In this document: piece after piece, positions 29,946 through 37,199 of the stretch
How positions within the stretch are numbered: the stretch's first letter is position 1
How the letters are laid out: each line of letters starts with the position of its first letter
From: a virus
Direction: 5' to 3' (one strand)
IMG/VR virus record: IMGVR_UViG_3300050026_000481
Location: 22,815-86,814 of that record
Length of the DNA stretch: 64,000 bases
Translations under genes and position numbers: made by a program
The notes under the pieces: generated by a model
The model's input: the letters and a program-made list of their open reading frames with translations, nothing else
The model's database searches: none
What the model was told of the DNA's origin: nothing

Positions 29946-30081
29946 TGCGTGTGGGAAGAAGATAGGAAGTAGGGAAGTACACTACTCAGGTATACGAGAA
30001 AACGTGCCGTTTCGGGTGCATCCTGCCTGCTATAGTAGATGGTGTAAGCGGCAGGCGGAAGGTAAAAAAACCACTGGTTAA
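29935..30081 (+). CDS. Small zinc-ribbon protein
   Basis: 48 aa. CSACGKKIGSREVHYSGI then HPACYSRWCKR, a treble-clef-like four-ligand site. Its last codons (ACC ACT GGT TAA) are the recurrent motif itself. Confidence 0.5.
   Translation: MECSACGKKIGSREVHYSGIRENVPFRVHPACYSRWCKRQAEGKKTTG
30068..30081 (-). promoter_or_regulatory. TTAACCAGTG motif copy
   Basis: Plus strand AAACCACTGGTTAA; core CACTGGTTAA exact (30072-30081). It spans the stop of the upstream gene and begins the 228-base promoter region. Confidence 0.55.
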
Positions 30082-30134
30082 TCGTCGATAAAACCCCGGA
30101 CCTTCAAGGTGTTTACGAAGTTTCGTGATGGTTC

Positions 30135-30300
30135 TTTTATACTAGAAATAGCATCATCATCATCGTAGGCTGTTTCATTGGCCTATCTAAAGGCGAAACT
30201 CCGGTATTATACAATAGAAAAAACCGCTGAAAAATGCAAACTTTTCAAAATTGCTAATGCAGGGGTTACTTGACTACAAACCGATGAAATAATCGGTGAG
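30135..30300 (+). promoter_or_regulatory. Promoter and leader of the gene at 30310
   Basis: TATA-like elements at 30135-30145 (TTTTATACTAG) and 30204-30213 (GTATTATACA). The leader ends with a perfect hairpin ACCGAT (30280-30285) / ATCGGT (30292-30297) directly before the Shine-Dalgarno GAGGG, where it could affect ribosome access. No other gene is seen in 30082-30309. Confidence 0.4.
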
Positions 30301-30309
30301 GGTAAAGAA

Positions 30310-30459
30310 ATGAAAAAAGTAAAGGGGCCAAACCCCACTAGAGACAAGTTTGGTATTTTAATACCAAACGCCGAACAGCTAGAAGAGTTGAATGAAGCAT
30401 GCGCTTTAAGCAAAATGCAGAAACTACACGAAGTCGCTAGTAATAGCAGGAACAGATAA
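30310..30459 (+). CDS. Hypothetical small protein
   Basis: 49 aa; GAGGG upstream. Basic start (KKVKGPNPTRDKFGILIPNA) then a helix (EQLEELNEACALSKMQKLHE). It faces the minus-strand pair at 30465-31399. Not recognised. Confidence 0.5.
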   Translation: MKKVKGPNPTRDKFGILIPNAEQLEELNEACALSKMQKLHEVASNSRNR

Positions 30460-30464
30460 AGGGT

Positions 30465-30617
30465 TCAGTCCACAGTTATTTTCCAGTATGTGAGTAGTTC
30501 CTCATAAGGCGTAAACTCAATAACTACTGTTGGGTTTTCCTTCGGGCCGGTTTCATGCCAACGGGCTAACGGCACAAACTCACTTGGTTCGCCTTTGTTC
30601 GTATCTTGTGTGACCAT
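30465..30617 (-). CDS. Hypothetical small acidic protein
   Basis: 50 aa. GAGGTG lies eight bases before the ATG. VPLARWHETGPKENPTVVIE then TPYEELLTYWKITVD. It follows the proteasome-like gene by 11 bases and is probably co-transcribed with it, so it may be a cofactor. Not recognised. Confidence 0.55.
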   Translation of the reverse strand: MVTQDTNKGEPSEFVPLARWHETGPKENPTVVIEFTPYEELLTYWKITVD

Positions 30618-30628
30618 ACCAACACCTC

Positions 30629-31399
30629 TTATGCAGCTTCACATGTTAAAGTTTTTCGTTTGATGATATCTAAGCCTTTCTCCGGTGTGATAATGCAAAC
30701 GTCAATCTCACCACCACACCCGCGTTCACCTACGGCAAAGCTTTGGGCTTTAATCGTCGTTTCGATGAGAAATGTCGCTAAATCGATTGAATCCTGTAGT
30801 GTCAGATTTTGGTAAGGGATGAAAAACGCCAGTTGGACTTGTTCAAGAAGGTCATTTTTTACATGATTATCTAAGGAATTTATTGCCCCTTCAAGAGCGT
30901 TACTATAGCCTTTTAACAAGCGATACGTCACTTCTTTCTGTCCTGCGAATGTAAGGGTAAACACTCCTTCTCCCTGTTCGATTGGCTTAGAGTTTGAAGG
31001 AATATCGAATGAATAGACTTTACCGTAAGGGTCAGCCTTATCAAATCCTGCTACAATGAATGAAATTGGTTCAACTCGCTCTTCTGGTTTTGCAGCATTC
31101 CACTTCTCGGCAAAAAAAGCTGAAAGCTTCTCAGAAAACCCAAGTACCGATAATCTCTCCTTTTTTAGGTATTTATCTAATTCTGGAAGATATGAATGAA
31201 TTGGCTTTGGGCCTATGGCAGCAAGGCCACACGTTACCGCCCCAACATAGTTATGACGCTTAAACGAAAGCACTTTAGGAGTACTGTCGTAACTTCCAAC
31301 ATAGGTTCTCTCTTTCTTATCTTGAAACTTTACGGTCTTCCTACTTTCAGCGGCCAAAACCAAGCCTTCGGGTACTTTTACCACGAAAACCAACGACAT
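30629..31399 (-). CDS. Proteasome beta-like Ntn hydrolase with Ser in the Thr1 position
   Basis: 256 aa from ATG 31399, chosen because a TATA box at 31424-31434 sits about 30 bases upstream (leaderless). A longer start at 31435 is less likely. After Met removal Ser1 aligns with catalytic Thr1 of proteasome beta: GLVLAAESRKT matches the GVVLAAD(R)R block with identical spacing, Glu17 replaces Asp17 (as in Thermoplasma beta), and Lys41 in TPKVLSF fits Lys33 after an eight-residue insertion. The C-terminal CGGEIDVCIITPEKG matches the GGxIDVAVIT block. It may cleave host or viral proteins, or be an inactive decoy. Confidence 0.75.
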   Translation of the reverse strand: MSLVFVVKVPEGLVLAAESRKTVKFQDKKERTYVGSYDSTPKVLSFKRHNYVGAVTCGLAAIGPKPIHSYLPELDKYLKKERLSVLGFSEKLSAFFAEKWNAAKPEERVEPISFIVAGFDKADPYGKVYSFDIPSNSKPIEQGEGVFTLTFAGQKEVTYRLLKGYSNALEGAINSLDNHVKNDLLEQVQLAFFIPYQNLTLQDSIDLATFLIETTIKAQSFAVGERGCGGEIDVCIITPEKGLDIIKRKTLTCEAA

Positions 31400-31754
31400 A
31401 GAGTAGCTATGTGTGACAATGAGCGTTATATACACTTCGTTTTGACTCTTGTTTTAGAAACGATTAAGAGTAACTACGCTAAATCGTTTGGCGGGAGCCA
31501 GTAACCTTCTAGTTAATGGGGGTATCTTGTAGTATCTCTCCCCCTCGCCTACTAGGGGGTCTGTGCTCCCACAGCTTTTGATTCTAATAAGTGTTGCAAA
31601 ATGATATATAACATATGTTATATTTGTAGCAAATCTTGGCCAACCGATTCAGCAACCGCATTTTTAACAGCTCTGTTTAAAAAGTCTGAATTGTGTTTGA
31701 AAAGTCGGGTGGTTTTGGGAGTTATTAAACAAAGCCGCAAAAACCATTGGGTAT
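31400..31754 (+). promoter_or_regulatory. 355-base divergent promoter region with RNA-like hairpin
   Basis: A symmetric TATA (GTTATATACAC, about 31424-31434) can serve both strands. A stem with outer arms CTAGT/ACTAG (31509-31513/31551-31555) and inner arms GGGGG/CCCCC (31518-31522/31540-31544) follows. A perfect 18-base palindrome ATATAACATATGTTATAT (31606-31623) overlaps another TATA-like box. The open frame 31601-31819 starts within this palindrome and is probably not a gene. The next gene is at 31755. Confidence 0.5.
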
Positions 31755-31931
31755 ATGTATCTTCACCCCGACGGTTCAAACAAGCAAAGGGTTATGGTTA
31801 CTCCGTTCGGGAAATATAACCTTAAACCTGAAGAGTATGACATGAAAGTGCTTGCAAAACACGGGATTGTTTGGTGGGGTATAAATTCGTCACTGCATTT
31901 ACTAGGTGCGGATGGAAACAACGTGTTCTAA
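31755..31931 (+). CDS. Hypothetical small protein
   Basis: 58 aa. LHPDGSNKQRVMVTPFGKYN then LKPEEYDMKVLAKHGIVWWG. A compact alpha/beta protein. It is followed directly by a terminator. It overlaps an alternative frame (31601-31819) that looks less protein-like. Confidence 0.5.
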   Translation: MYLHPDGSNKQRVMVTPFGKYNLKPEEYDMKVLAKHGIVWWGINSSLHLLGADGNNVF

Positions 31932-31958
31932 GTAGGGGCGTATCCCCCACTTTTTTTT
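31932..31958 (+). terminator. Intrinsic terminator
   Basis: GTAGGGG (31932-31938) pairs with CCCCCAC (31944-31950) with one mismatch, loop CGTAT, then T8. Confidence 0.75.
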
Positions 31959-31973
31959 ATTTTTGGATAAACA

Positions 31974-32606
31974 ATGAAACCGTTTCCAAATAAGAAATAC
32001 AATATAATTTATGCCGACCCGCCGTGGAACTATCAAGACCAGAGCTGCGGTGGTGGTTTACATGAACGCGTAAAACCGCCGATAAAGGAGGCATATATCA
32101 AAGAACAGTATGCTACTATGGATATAGAAGACATCTGCGCGTTGGAGGTTCAGGACATTTCTGATAAAGATTGTGTATTATTCTTATGGGCAACGTACCC
32201 CATGCTGCCGGAGGCATTACAAGTTATCGATGCGTGGGGATTCGCATACAAATCAATAGCGTTCCAATGGATTAAAATGAACAAAAAAGACGGGCAACCA
32301 TTCTACGGCCTTGGACGATGGACGCGCGGAAATACAGAACCGTGTCTTTTAGCCACGAAGGGGAAACCAAAGCGGGATTCTAATAGTGTGTTCCAGCTAA
32401 TACTTGAAGCACCCATAACAGGGCATAGCGCAAAGCCGCACGCAGCGCGCGAAAAGATATTACAATTAATGGGTGATTTACCTCGCATCGAACTCTTTGC
32501 ACGTAATAGAGTTCCAGGATGGGACGCATGGGGTGATGACGTGAGATTAGAAACACAACAGTCCTTACTAGGGGGGTCCGGTGAATATACACTGGTTAAT
32601 TACTGA
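31974..32606 (+). CDS. MT-A70-type adenine methyltransferase
   Basis: 210 aa. DPPW (in IIYADPPWNYQD) is the catalytic motif of MT-A70 N6-adenine methylases. CVLFLWATYPMLPEALQVID and GRWTRGNTEPCLLATKG are the usual following blocks. Viral members methylate DNA adenine, often to escape restriction. The end of the gene contains the recurrent motif (ACACTGGTTAA). Confidence 0.9.
   Translation: MKPFPNKKYNIIYADPPWNYQDQSCGGGLHERVKPPIKEAYIKEQYATMDIEDICALEVQDISDKDCVLFLWATYPMLPEALQVIDAWGFAYKSIAFQWIKMNKKDGQPFYGLGRWTRGNTEPCLLATKGKPKRDSNSVFQLILEAPITGHSAKPHAAREKILQLMGDLPRIELFARNRVPGWDAWGDDVRLETQQSLLGGSGEYTLVNY
32586..32599 (-). promoter_or_regulatory. TTAACCAGTG motif copy
   Basis: Plus strand TATACACTGGTTAA; 12 of 14 positions match 14329-14342 and the 10-base core is exact. 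It lies inside the end of the methylase gene, 44 bases before the portal TATA box. Confidence 0.55.
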
Positions 32607-32642
32607 AAATTTCTAGTTTTTTTGCTACAAGTTCATCGTTAC

Positions 32643-32676
32643 TTATTATAATATTCTCGCCGCTAGTTAATAGCGG
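32643..32676 (+). promoter_or_regulatory. Portal promoter with palindrome at the start
   Basis: TTATTATAATATT (32643-32655) is about 26 bases before the GTG at 32676, predicting a leaderless mRNA. CCGCTA (32660-32665) and TAGCGG (32671-32676) form a perfect inverted repeat overlapping the first base of the start codon, a likely operator. Confidence 0.55.
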
Positions 32677-34184
32677 TGACTAACAGTCCCGAAGAGCGTA
32701 AGCTATTTTCTAGGATACGTGATAGACTTAGCGGACGCGCCGAACAAAAGCGGGCGGCAGCGTCTGGCGCGAGCCAAGGCACTTTAATTAAACTTTTTGG
32801 AAATCAAGAATCAAGTTCGATAAAACGTGATTCAGCAGCGTATCTCAAAGCGTTTAATGAACTACCGTGGTTACGAGCTTCAGTTACCAAACTGGCAAAT
32901 TCCTTAGCGGCTAATGACTGGGAAATCCTCATCGTAAAAACAGAAACAGACGATACTGGAGAAACCATAGTTGTTGAGGAAGAACCAAATTCTTTAATCC
33001 CCTTACAGTCTTTTCTCAATTCACCCAACCCAGACCTTAGCTGGTCGCAGCTTCTGTGGCTCACTGACGTCTATTTAGAGCTTGTGGGTGAGGCCTTCTG
33101 GTACTTAACTACCATAGGCGGAGAAGTTCAAGCGTATCCACTCCAACCGGACAAGGTAGTTAGGGTGCCCACATATGAAGACCCGTACTACCATTTTGCA
33201 AGTTATAAAGGTGAACAAATTCTTAACCCTGCTGATGTTATCGCCTTTTCTCACCCTGACCCTACTAATCCTTTGATGGGGCGTGGTGTCGGACTCGCGC
33301 AATCATTATCACATGACTTGGACACCGACGACGCGGCATCACGCTACGTTTTATCTTATTTTAATAACAGCGCCCGCCCTCCACTTTTAATCTATGGAGA
33401 AGGATTAAATGCAGAAAGGGTCCGCCAAATGGAGGACGACTGGAATCAGCAATCCCAAGGCTTCTGGAATGCTGGTAAAGCCCGTTTCCTATCGCGCAAA
33501 GTAGAAATCAAAGAACTCTCACAGAAGTTCGAAGGCACCGACATCGTAAACTTACGCCAACACCAGCGCGACGTAGTGGCTAGTGTCATGGGCGTACCCC
33601 CTGAAATCCTTGGCATCCTACAAGCTTCTAACCGCGCCACGATAGACGCCGCAGACCTTTTCTTTTCACGTTACACACTAAAACCCCGCCTCGACTTTTT
33701 GCAGGAAATATTCAATCAACAGCTAGTACCCCGCTTCGATGATACGGGTACTGTTGTTATGAAATACATCAACCCCACGCAGAAGGATAAGGAGACGATT
33801 CTAAAGGCGGCCCGCTTCATGCCTTCGGCTCTCTCAATCAACGATTGGCGCGAGCTTATGGAGTTCGACCCTCTCGACGGCGACGACGGCGACTGTTACC
33901 TTGTACCACTCAATATGCAAATCCTCCCAAAGCTAAAGGGCGGAACTACAGAAGCAGGCCCATCACAGGCTCCGGGAACCCCACCTGGTGCAGCAGCCGA
34001 ACCGAAGCCCGCCGCGGAACCAGTCCCAGCCGCTGAGCCGGCTGCCGCTGCCGCCTACGGCAATAAATCACCGTTACCACTAATCGACTCAAACGGCGTT
34101 AAGAAAGAGCCAGAAATCGGCGAGACAGAGACTCCATTCGGCACCCTCAAAGGCCGCAAGGTAAAGCATTTTAAGGACAAGTAG
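32676..34184 (+). CDS. Portal protein (HK97 type)
   Basis: 502 aa from GTG 32676. The order is typical: LPWLRASVTKLANSLAANDW, LVGEAFWYLTTIGGEVQAYP, ISHPDP-like AFSHPDPTNPLMGRGVGLAQ, SNRATIDAADLFFSRYTLKP, and an acidic end of the core (FDPLDGDDGDCYLVP). A Pro/Ala/Glu-rich tail follows (about residues 430-475). Twelve copies form the ring through which DNA enters the head. It opens the late head operon. Confidence 0.9.
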   Translation: MTNSPEERKLFSRIRDRLSGRAEQKRAAASGASQGTLIKLFGNQESSSIKRDSAAYLKAFNELPWLRASVTKLANSLAANDWEILIVKTETDDTGETIVVEEEPNSLIPLQSFLNSPNPDLSWSQLLWLTDVYLELVGEAFWYLTTIGGEVQAYPLQPDKVVRVPTYEDPYYHFASYKGEQILNPADVIAFSHPDPTNPLMGRGVGLAQSLSHDLDTDDAASRYVLSYFNNSARPPLLIYGEGLNAERVRQMEDDWNQQSQGFWNAGKARFLSRKVEIKELSQKFEGTDIVNLRQHQRDVVASVMGVPPEILGILQASNRATIDAADLFFSRYTLKPRLDFLQEIFNQQLVPRFDDTGTVVMKYINPTQKDKETILKAARFMPSALSINDWRELMEFDPLDGDDGDCYLVPLNMQILPKLKGGTTEAGPSQAPGTPPGAAAEPKPAAEPVPAAEPAAAAAYGNKSPLPLIDSNGVKKEPEIGETETPFGTLKGRKVKHFKDK

Positions 34185-34187
34185 GGC

Positions 34188-34406
34188 ATGCTAAAGAAGC
34201 CCAAACTTCCCGTTCTCACTATATTTGTCCCTGAGTATTGCAGCAACTGCCGCACGCCGTACAACGAAGACAATTTTAAATTCACACTAGTCGGTTCGGA
34301 ACACCACTGTGCATGGCTTTGCAATAGCTGTTTCGTGCGGCTTCACGCGGAGGCAATGGAAAAAGAAAATGCGCTCCGTTTAGATGTGGAACTTACGAGG
34401 AGATGA
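34188..34406 (+). CDS. Small zinc-ribbon protein
   Basis: 72 aa. CSNCRTPYNEDNF and CNSCFVRLH form a ribbon; the end is a charged helix. It lies between portal and an HNH gene. Unknown. Confidence 0.5.
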   Translation: MLKKPKLPVLTIFVPEYCSNCRTPYNEDNFKFTLVGSEHHCAWLCNSCFVRLHAEAMEKENALRLDVELTRR

Positions 34407-34407
34407 A

Positions 34408-35082
34408 GTGAGCGAGAAGTTATGTACGCGTTGCCACAAGCCGCACGATGAGGATACGAAGCATTGCGCAGCGTGCAAAACGTATGAACGTGATTGGAAG
34501 CGACAGCATCCACCTTCACCTGAGAAAAAGAAAGAAAGAGAAGAATACGAAAAACAGTGGCGCAAGGATAATCCCGAAAGGGTAAAAGCACAGCGAACGG
34601 CTTGGAAAAGAAACAACCTAGAGAAGGTCAAAGAAAGTGATGCTAAGTCATACCAAAAATATAAAGAAGAAATCCAAGCACGTAGGCGCGAGTTTTATAA
34701 AACCCACCCTGACAGATATGAAGCAACCCTAAAGAAGAAAGCCGGTTACCAAAAAACCCACCCACAGGTGCAGAAAAAGGCACACAAAAAGTGGGCGAAG
34801 ACACACCCAGAAACTATTATAAGACTTTCACATGAGTATCGTGCTCGCAAGATGGGGGCGGCTGGCACATTTACCATTGAAGAAATTAAACAGCTGAGGG
34901 AGAAACAGGGCAATCGTTGCTACTATTGTGGTGATTATTTAGTTAATGTTCATATTGAACATAAGACCCCACTTATCCGTGGTGGTTCTAATGATATTTC
35001 AAATATCGCACTTTCCTGCCCGCTTTGTAATATAAGGAAGCACGATATGACAGAAGAAGAATTTTTGGTGGTGATAAGATGA
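34408..35082 (+). CDS. HNH endonuclease with zinc ribbon and basic helix
   Basis: 224 aa from GTG 34408, with GAGGAG five bases upstream. CTRCHK/CAACKT ribbon, then a long Lys/Arg/Glu helix with repeats such as WRKDNPERVKAQ and FYKTHPDRYEA, then KMGAAG (degenerate NGNGG) and the HNH core (CYYCGD, HIEHKTPLIRGG, CPLCN). The core is very close to that of 3-485. It is wedged between head genes and overlaps the prohead protease start by four bases, a typical homing-nuclease position. Confidence 0.8.
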   Translation: MSEKLCTRCHKPHDEDTKHCAACKTYERDWKRQHPPSPEKKKEREEYEKQWRKDNPERVKAQRTAWKRNNLEKVKESDAKSYQKYKEEIQARRREFYKTHPDRYEATLKKKAGYQKTHPQVQKKAHKKWAKTHPETIIRLSHEYRARKMGAAGTFTIEEIKQLREKQGNRCYYCGDYLVNVHIEHKTPLIRGGSNDISNIALSCPLCNIRKHDMTEEEFLVVIR

Positions 35083-37151
35083 CGCTAGAAAAGGACGTTC
35101 AGCACGGCGTTCCAGTATTCAAAACCTTACGAATCAAGGATATTACCGATGCTTCAACTGAAAGCGCGATGAGACTACAATTTACAATCTCAAACGAACA
35201 GGTTGACCGTGATGGAGATAGCATCGATGTAAAGGGCTGGACGCTAGACAATTTTACAAAGAACCCCGTAGTTTGCTGGGCTCACCAATATGATAAGTTA
35301 CCTTTAGGGCGCGCATTGAAAACATGGAAAGCCGGCGATGAGCTTAAATCACTTGTTGAGTTTAGCCCAGACTTTTTATATGATGATAATTACCACGGAA
35401 TCCGTGGTTCAACGGTATTCCGTTTTTACAAGAATGGATATTTGTCAGCCGTTTCCGCGGGGTTTTATCCCCAGGAGTGGACTCCAATGACTGGCAAAGG
35501 CGCGATGGGCACACATTTTGAGAAACAGGACCTTATTGAGTTTAGTTTTGTACCAGTACCATCAAATCCTAATGCCCTTGTACAACGGGAAGGATTCAAT
35601 CAAACTGAAATTAAAGCAATGAAAAAAGAGCTGAATCAGTGGGTGAAAACCGCTCAAGAGCTCTGTCAATGTCCAACCGAGAAAGCGTTGGGCGCAGACG
35701 ATGATACTACCGGCGGGGCACTAGTGCCGCCAGGAGATAACAATGAAGGAGACGAGAAAATGAAAAAGGGAGGAATCTCTTTTAAAGAAGCTCACGCGGA
35801 TGGCACCCCCCTCGCCGAACCAGACGAGAAATGGAACGCCGCGGCAGAGCGCGCCAAATGCCAGAAGGCGGCGCACCTGAAGGCTATTCACGCCGCATTC
35901 AGCGGCGGTGACGATGCTGACAAGAACAACTACGACTTCCCGCACCACGCTGGCGGCGAACCACCTAACCCCGTTCACTTGAAGGCGGTAAAGAAGATTG
36001 CAAAGGCATTCACGCCCGCGCCGCCAGATGACGAGGACGATGGCAAAGACGAACCTGACGAGAACGAACCAGAAAAGAAACAAACCTCGGAAGGCGACGA
36101 ACCTGGACTCGGCTACACTCAGAACGATAACAAAGTAATAATGGACCACATGGCGCAGCACCTCACCGAATTCAAGGAACCAATCCCGTGGGACACGTCA
36201 GTCGGCGATGAAAGCGGCTCTGATACTAAGAAGAAATCCGAGCCAGAAGAAGAAACCAAAGGTGCTATTCCTTACCACAAATATCCACTCTCAACAAGCG
36301 GTTCATGGGACGGCCCGGCGCAGGTGGCAGCGGCTGAAGTTGACGACCTTAAGAAGATGTGCGCGTGGTTTGACAGCGAAAACCCTGAGACTAAATCCAG
36401 TTACAAACTTCCGCATCACATGGCAGACGGCTTCGCTACGGTTAAACAAGGCGTCGTCGCGGCAGGCGGTGTGATGCAGGGCGCACGCGGTGGGGCACAA
36501 ATCCCCGCAGGTGACGTTGGAGCAGTAAAGTCACACTTAGCAAAACACTACGCCGAGTTTGACATGACTGCACCTTGGGAAGCAAAGGCAGAAGCTGGCG
36601 ATGACAAGACAGAGGATGAAGACGAGGAGGAAGAACCAGTGACCCCGAAGGGAGACGCTAAAAAAGCCCTTGAAGACTTAGAAGTCACCAAAATCGGCCG
36701 CACACTCAGCAAAGCCAACGCCGACGCACTTAACGAAGCACTCGGCCACTTCTCAGAAGGTTTCGGCCAGCACGACAAAGGACTTCAGTTCCACGAAAAG
36801 GTAACCAAAGCCCACGCCAAAGCATTGGATGCGCACGAAGAGGCGATGAAATGCTACCAGAAGGGGGCGGACAAGCTGAAATCTGTACTAAAGGCTATGG
36901 GTGACAAACCCGACGAAGGTTCTGAAGCAGAAGAGCAGGCAGAAACGCCGGAAGAAGAAGCTGAGGAACAGGGTAAACCCACTAAAGCGGTTGAACCCGA
37001 ACCTGAGCCTGAATCAGACGAAGAAGTTGAAATTAACGTTAAAGAACAAGAACCGGAAGATGACGTTATCACGTTCGACCCAGAATTATTGGTTGAAGTG
37101 GTAAAGGAAACGGTTGACGCACTTAGAAAGGAATTAGGTTTATTGAGATGA
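35079..37151 (+). CDS. Prohead protease fused to scaffold-like region
   Basis: 690 aa. Residues about 30-185 are an HK97 (S78) prohead protease: His69 in CWAHQYDKLPLGR and Ser126 in LSAVSAGFY are the likely catalytic pair. The rest is very acidic and helical, as in scaffolds. Two related modules occur (about 235-375 and 405-505), each with a W...KSxYxxPHH segment and ending HMAQHLTEFKEPIPW or HLAKHYAEFDMTAPW. The enzyme cleaves the scaffold and capsid N-terminus during head maturation. An internal start at 35760 may give a separate scaffold. Confidence 0.8.
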   Translation: MTLEKDVQHGVPVFKTLRIKDITDASTESAMRLQFTISNEQVDRDGDSIDVKGWTLDNFTKNPVVCWAHQYDKLPLGRALKTWKAGDELKSLVEFSPDFLYDDNYHGIRGSTVFRFYKNGYLSAVSAGFYPQEWTPMTGKGAMGTHFEKQDLIEFSFVPVPSNPNALVQREGFNQTEIKAMKKELNQWVKTAQELCQCPTEKALGADDDTTGGALVPPGDNNEGDEKMKKGGISFKEAHADGTPLAEPDEKWNAAAERAKCQKAAHLKAIHAAFSGGDDADKNNYDFPHHAGGEPPNPVHLKAVKKIAKAFTPAPPDDEDDGKDEPDENEPEKKQTSEGDEPGLGYTQNDNKVIMDHMAQHLTEFKEPIPWDTSVGDESGSDTKKKSEPEEETKGAIPYHKYPLSTSGSWDGPAQVAAAEVDDLKKMCAWFDSENPETKSSYKLPHHMADGFATVKQGVVAAGGVMQGARGGAQIPAGDVGAVKSHLAKHYAEFDMTAPWEAKAEAGDDKTEDEDEEEEPVTPKGDAKKALEDLEVTKIGRTLSKANADALNEALGHFSEGFGQHDKGLQFHEKVTKAHAKALDAHEEAMKCYQKGADKLKSVLKAMGDKPDEGSEAEEQAETPEEEAEEQGKPTKAVEPEPEPESDEEVEINVKEQEPEDDVITFDPELLVEVVKETVDALRKELGLLR
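35760..37151 (+). CDS. Nested scaffold protein from internal start (putative)
   Basis: In-frame ATG at codon 228 of the gene above, with AAGGAG (35746-35751) eight bases upstream. The product would be 463 aa and begin exactly after the protease domain (KKGGISFKEAHADG). In phage lambda, the scaffold Nu3 is made the same way inside the protease gene C. The internal Shine-Dalgarno is seen; use of it is inferred. Confidence 0.5.
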   Translation: MKKGGISFKEAHADGTPLAEPDEKWNAAAERAKCQKAAHLKAIHAAFSGGDDADKNNYDFPHHAGGEPPNPVHLKAVKKIAKAFTPAPPDDEDDGKDEPDENEPEKKQTSEGDEPGLGYTQNDNKVIMDHMAQHLTEFKEPIPWDTSVGDESGSDTKKKSEPEEETKGAIPYHKYPLSTSGSWDGPAQVAAAEVDDLKKMCAWFDSENPETKSSYKLPHHMADGFATVKQGVVAAGGVMQGARGGAQIPAGDVGAVKSHLAKHYAEFDMTAPWEAKAEAGDDKTEDEDEEEEPVTPKGDAKKALEDLEVTKIGRTLSKANADALNEALGHFSEGFGQHDKGLQFHEKVTKAHAKALDAHEEAMKCYQKGADKLKSVLKAMGDKPDEGSEAEEQAETPEEEAEEQGKPTKAVEPEPEPESDEEVEINVKEQEPEDDVITFDPELLVEVVKETVDALRKELGLLR

Positions 37152-37199
37152 GAGCGCGTCGCTTAGATACGCACTCAAAATAATTGGAGGATTAAAACT

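Noticed and set aside
31601-31819. 72-aa open frame on the plus strand
   Set aside because: It begins inside the 18-base palindrome/TATA element, has no Shine-Dalgarno and overlaps the more protein-like gene at 31755.
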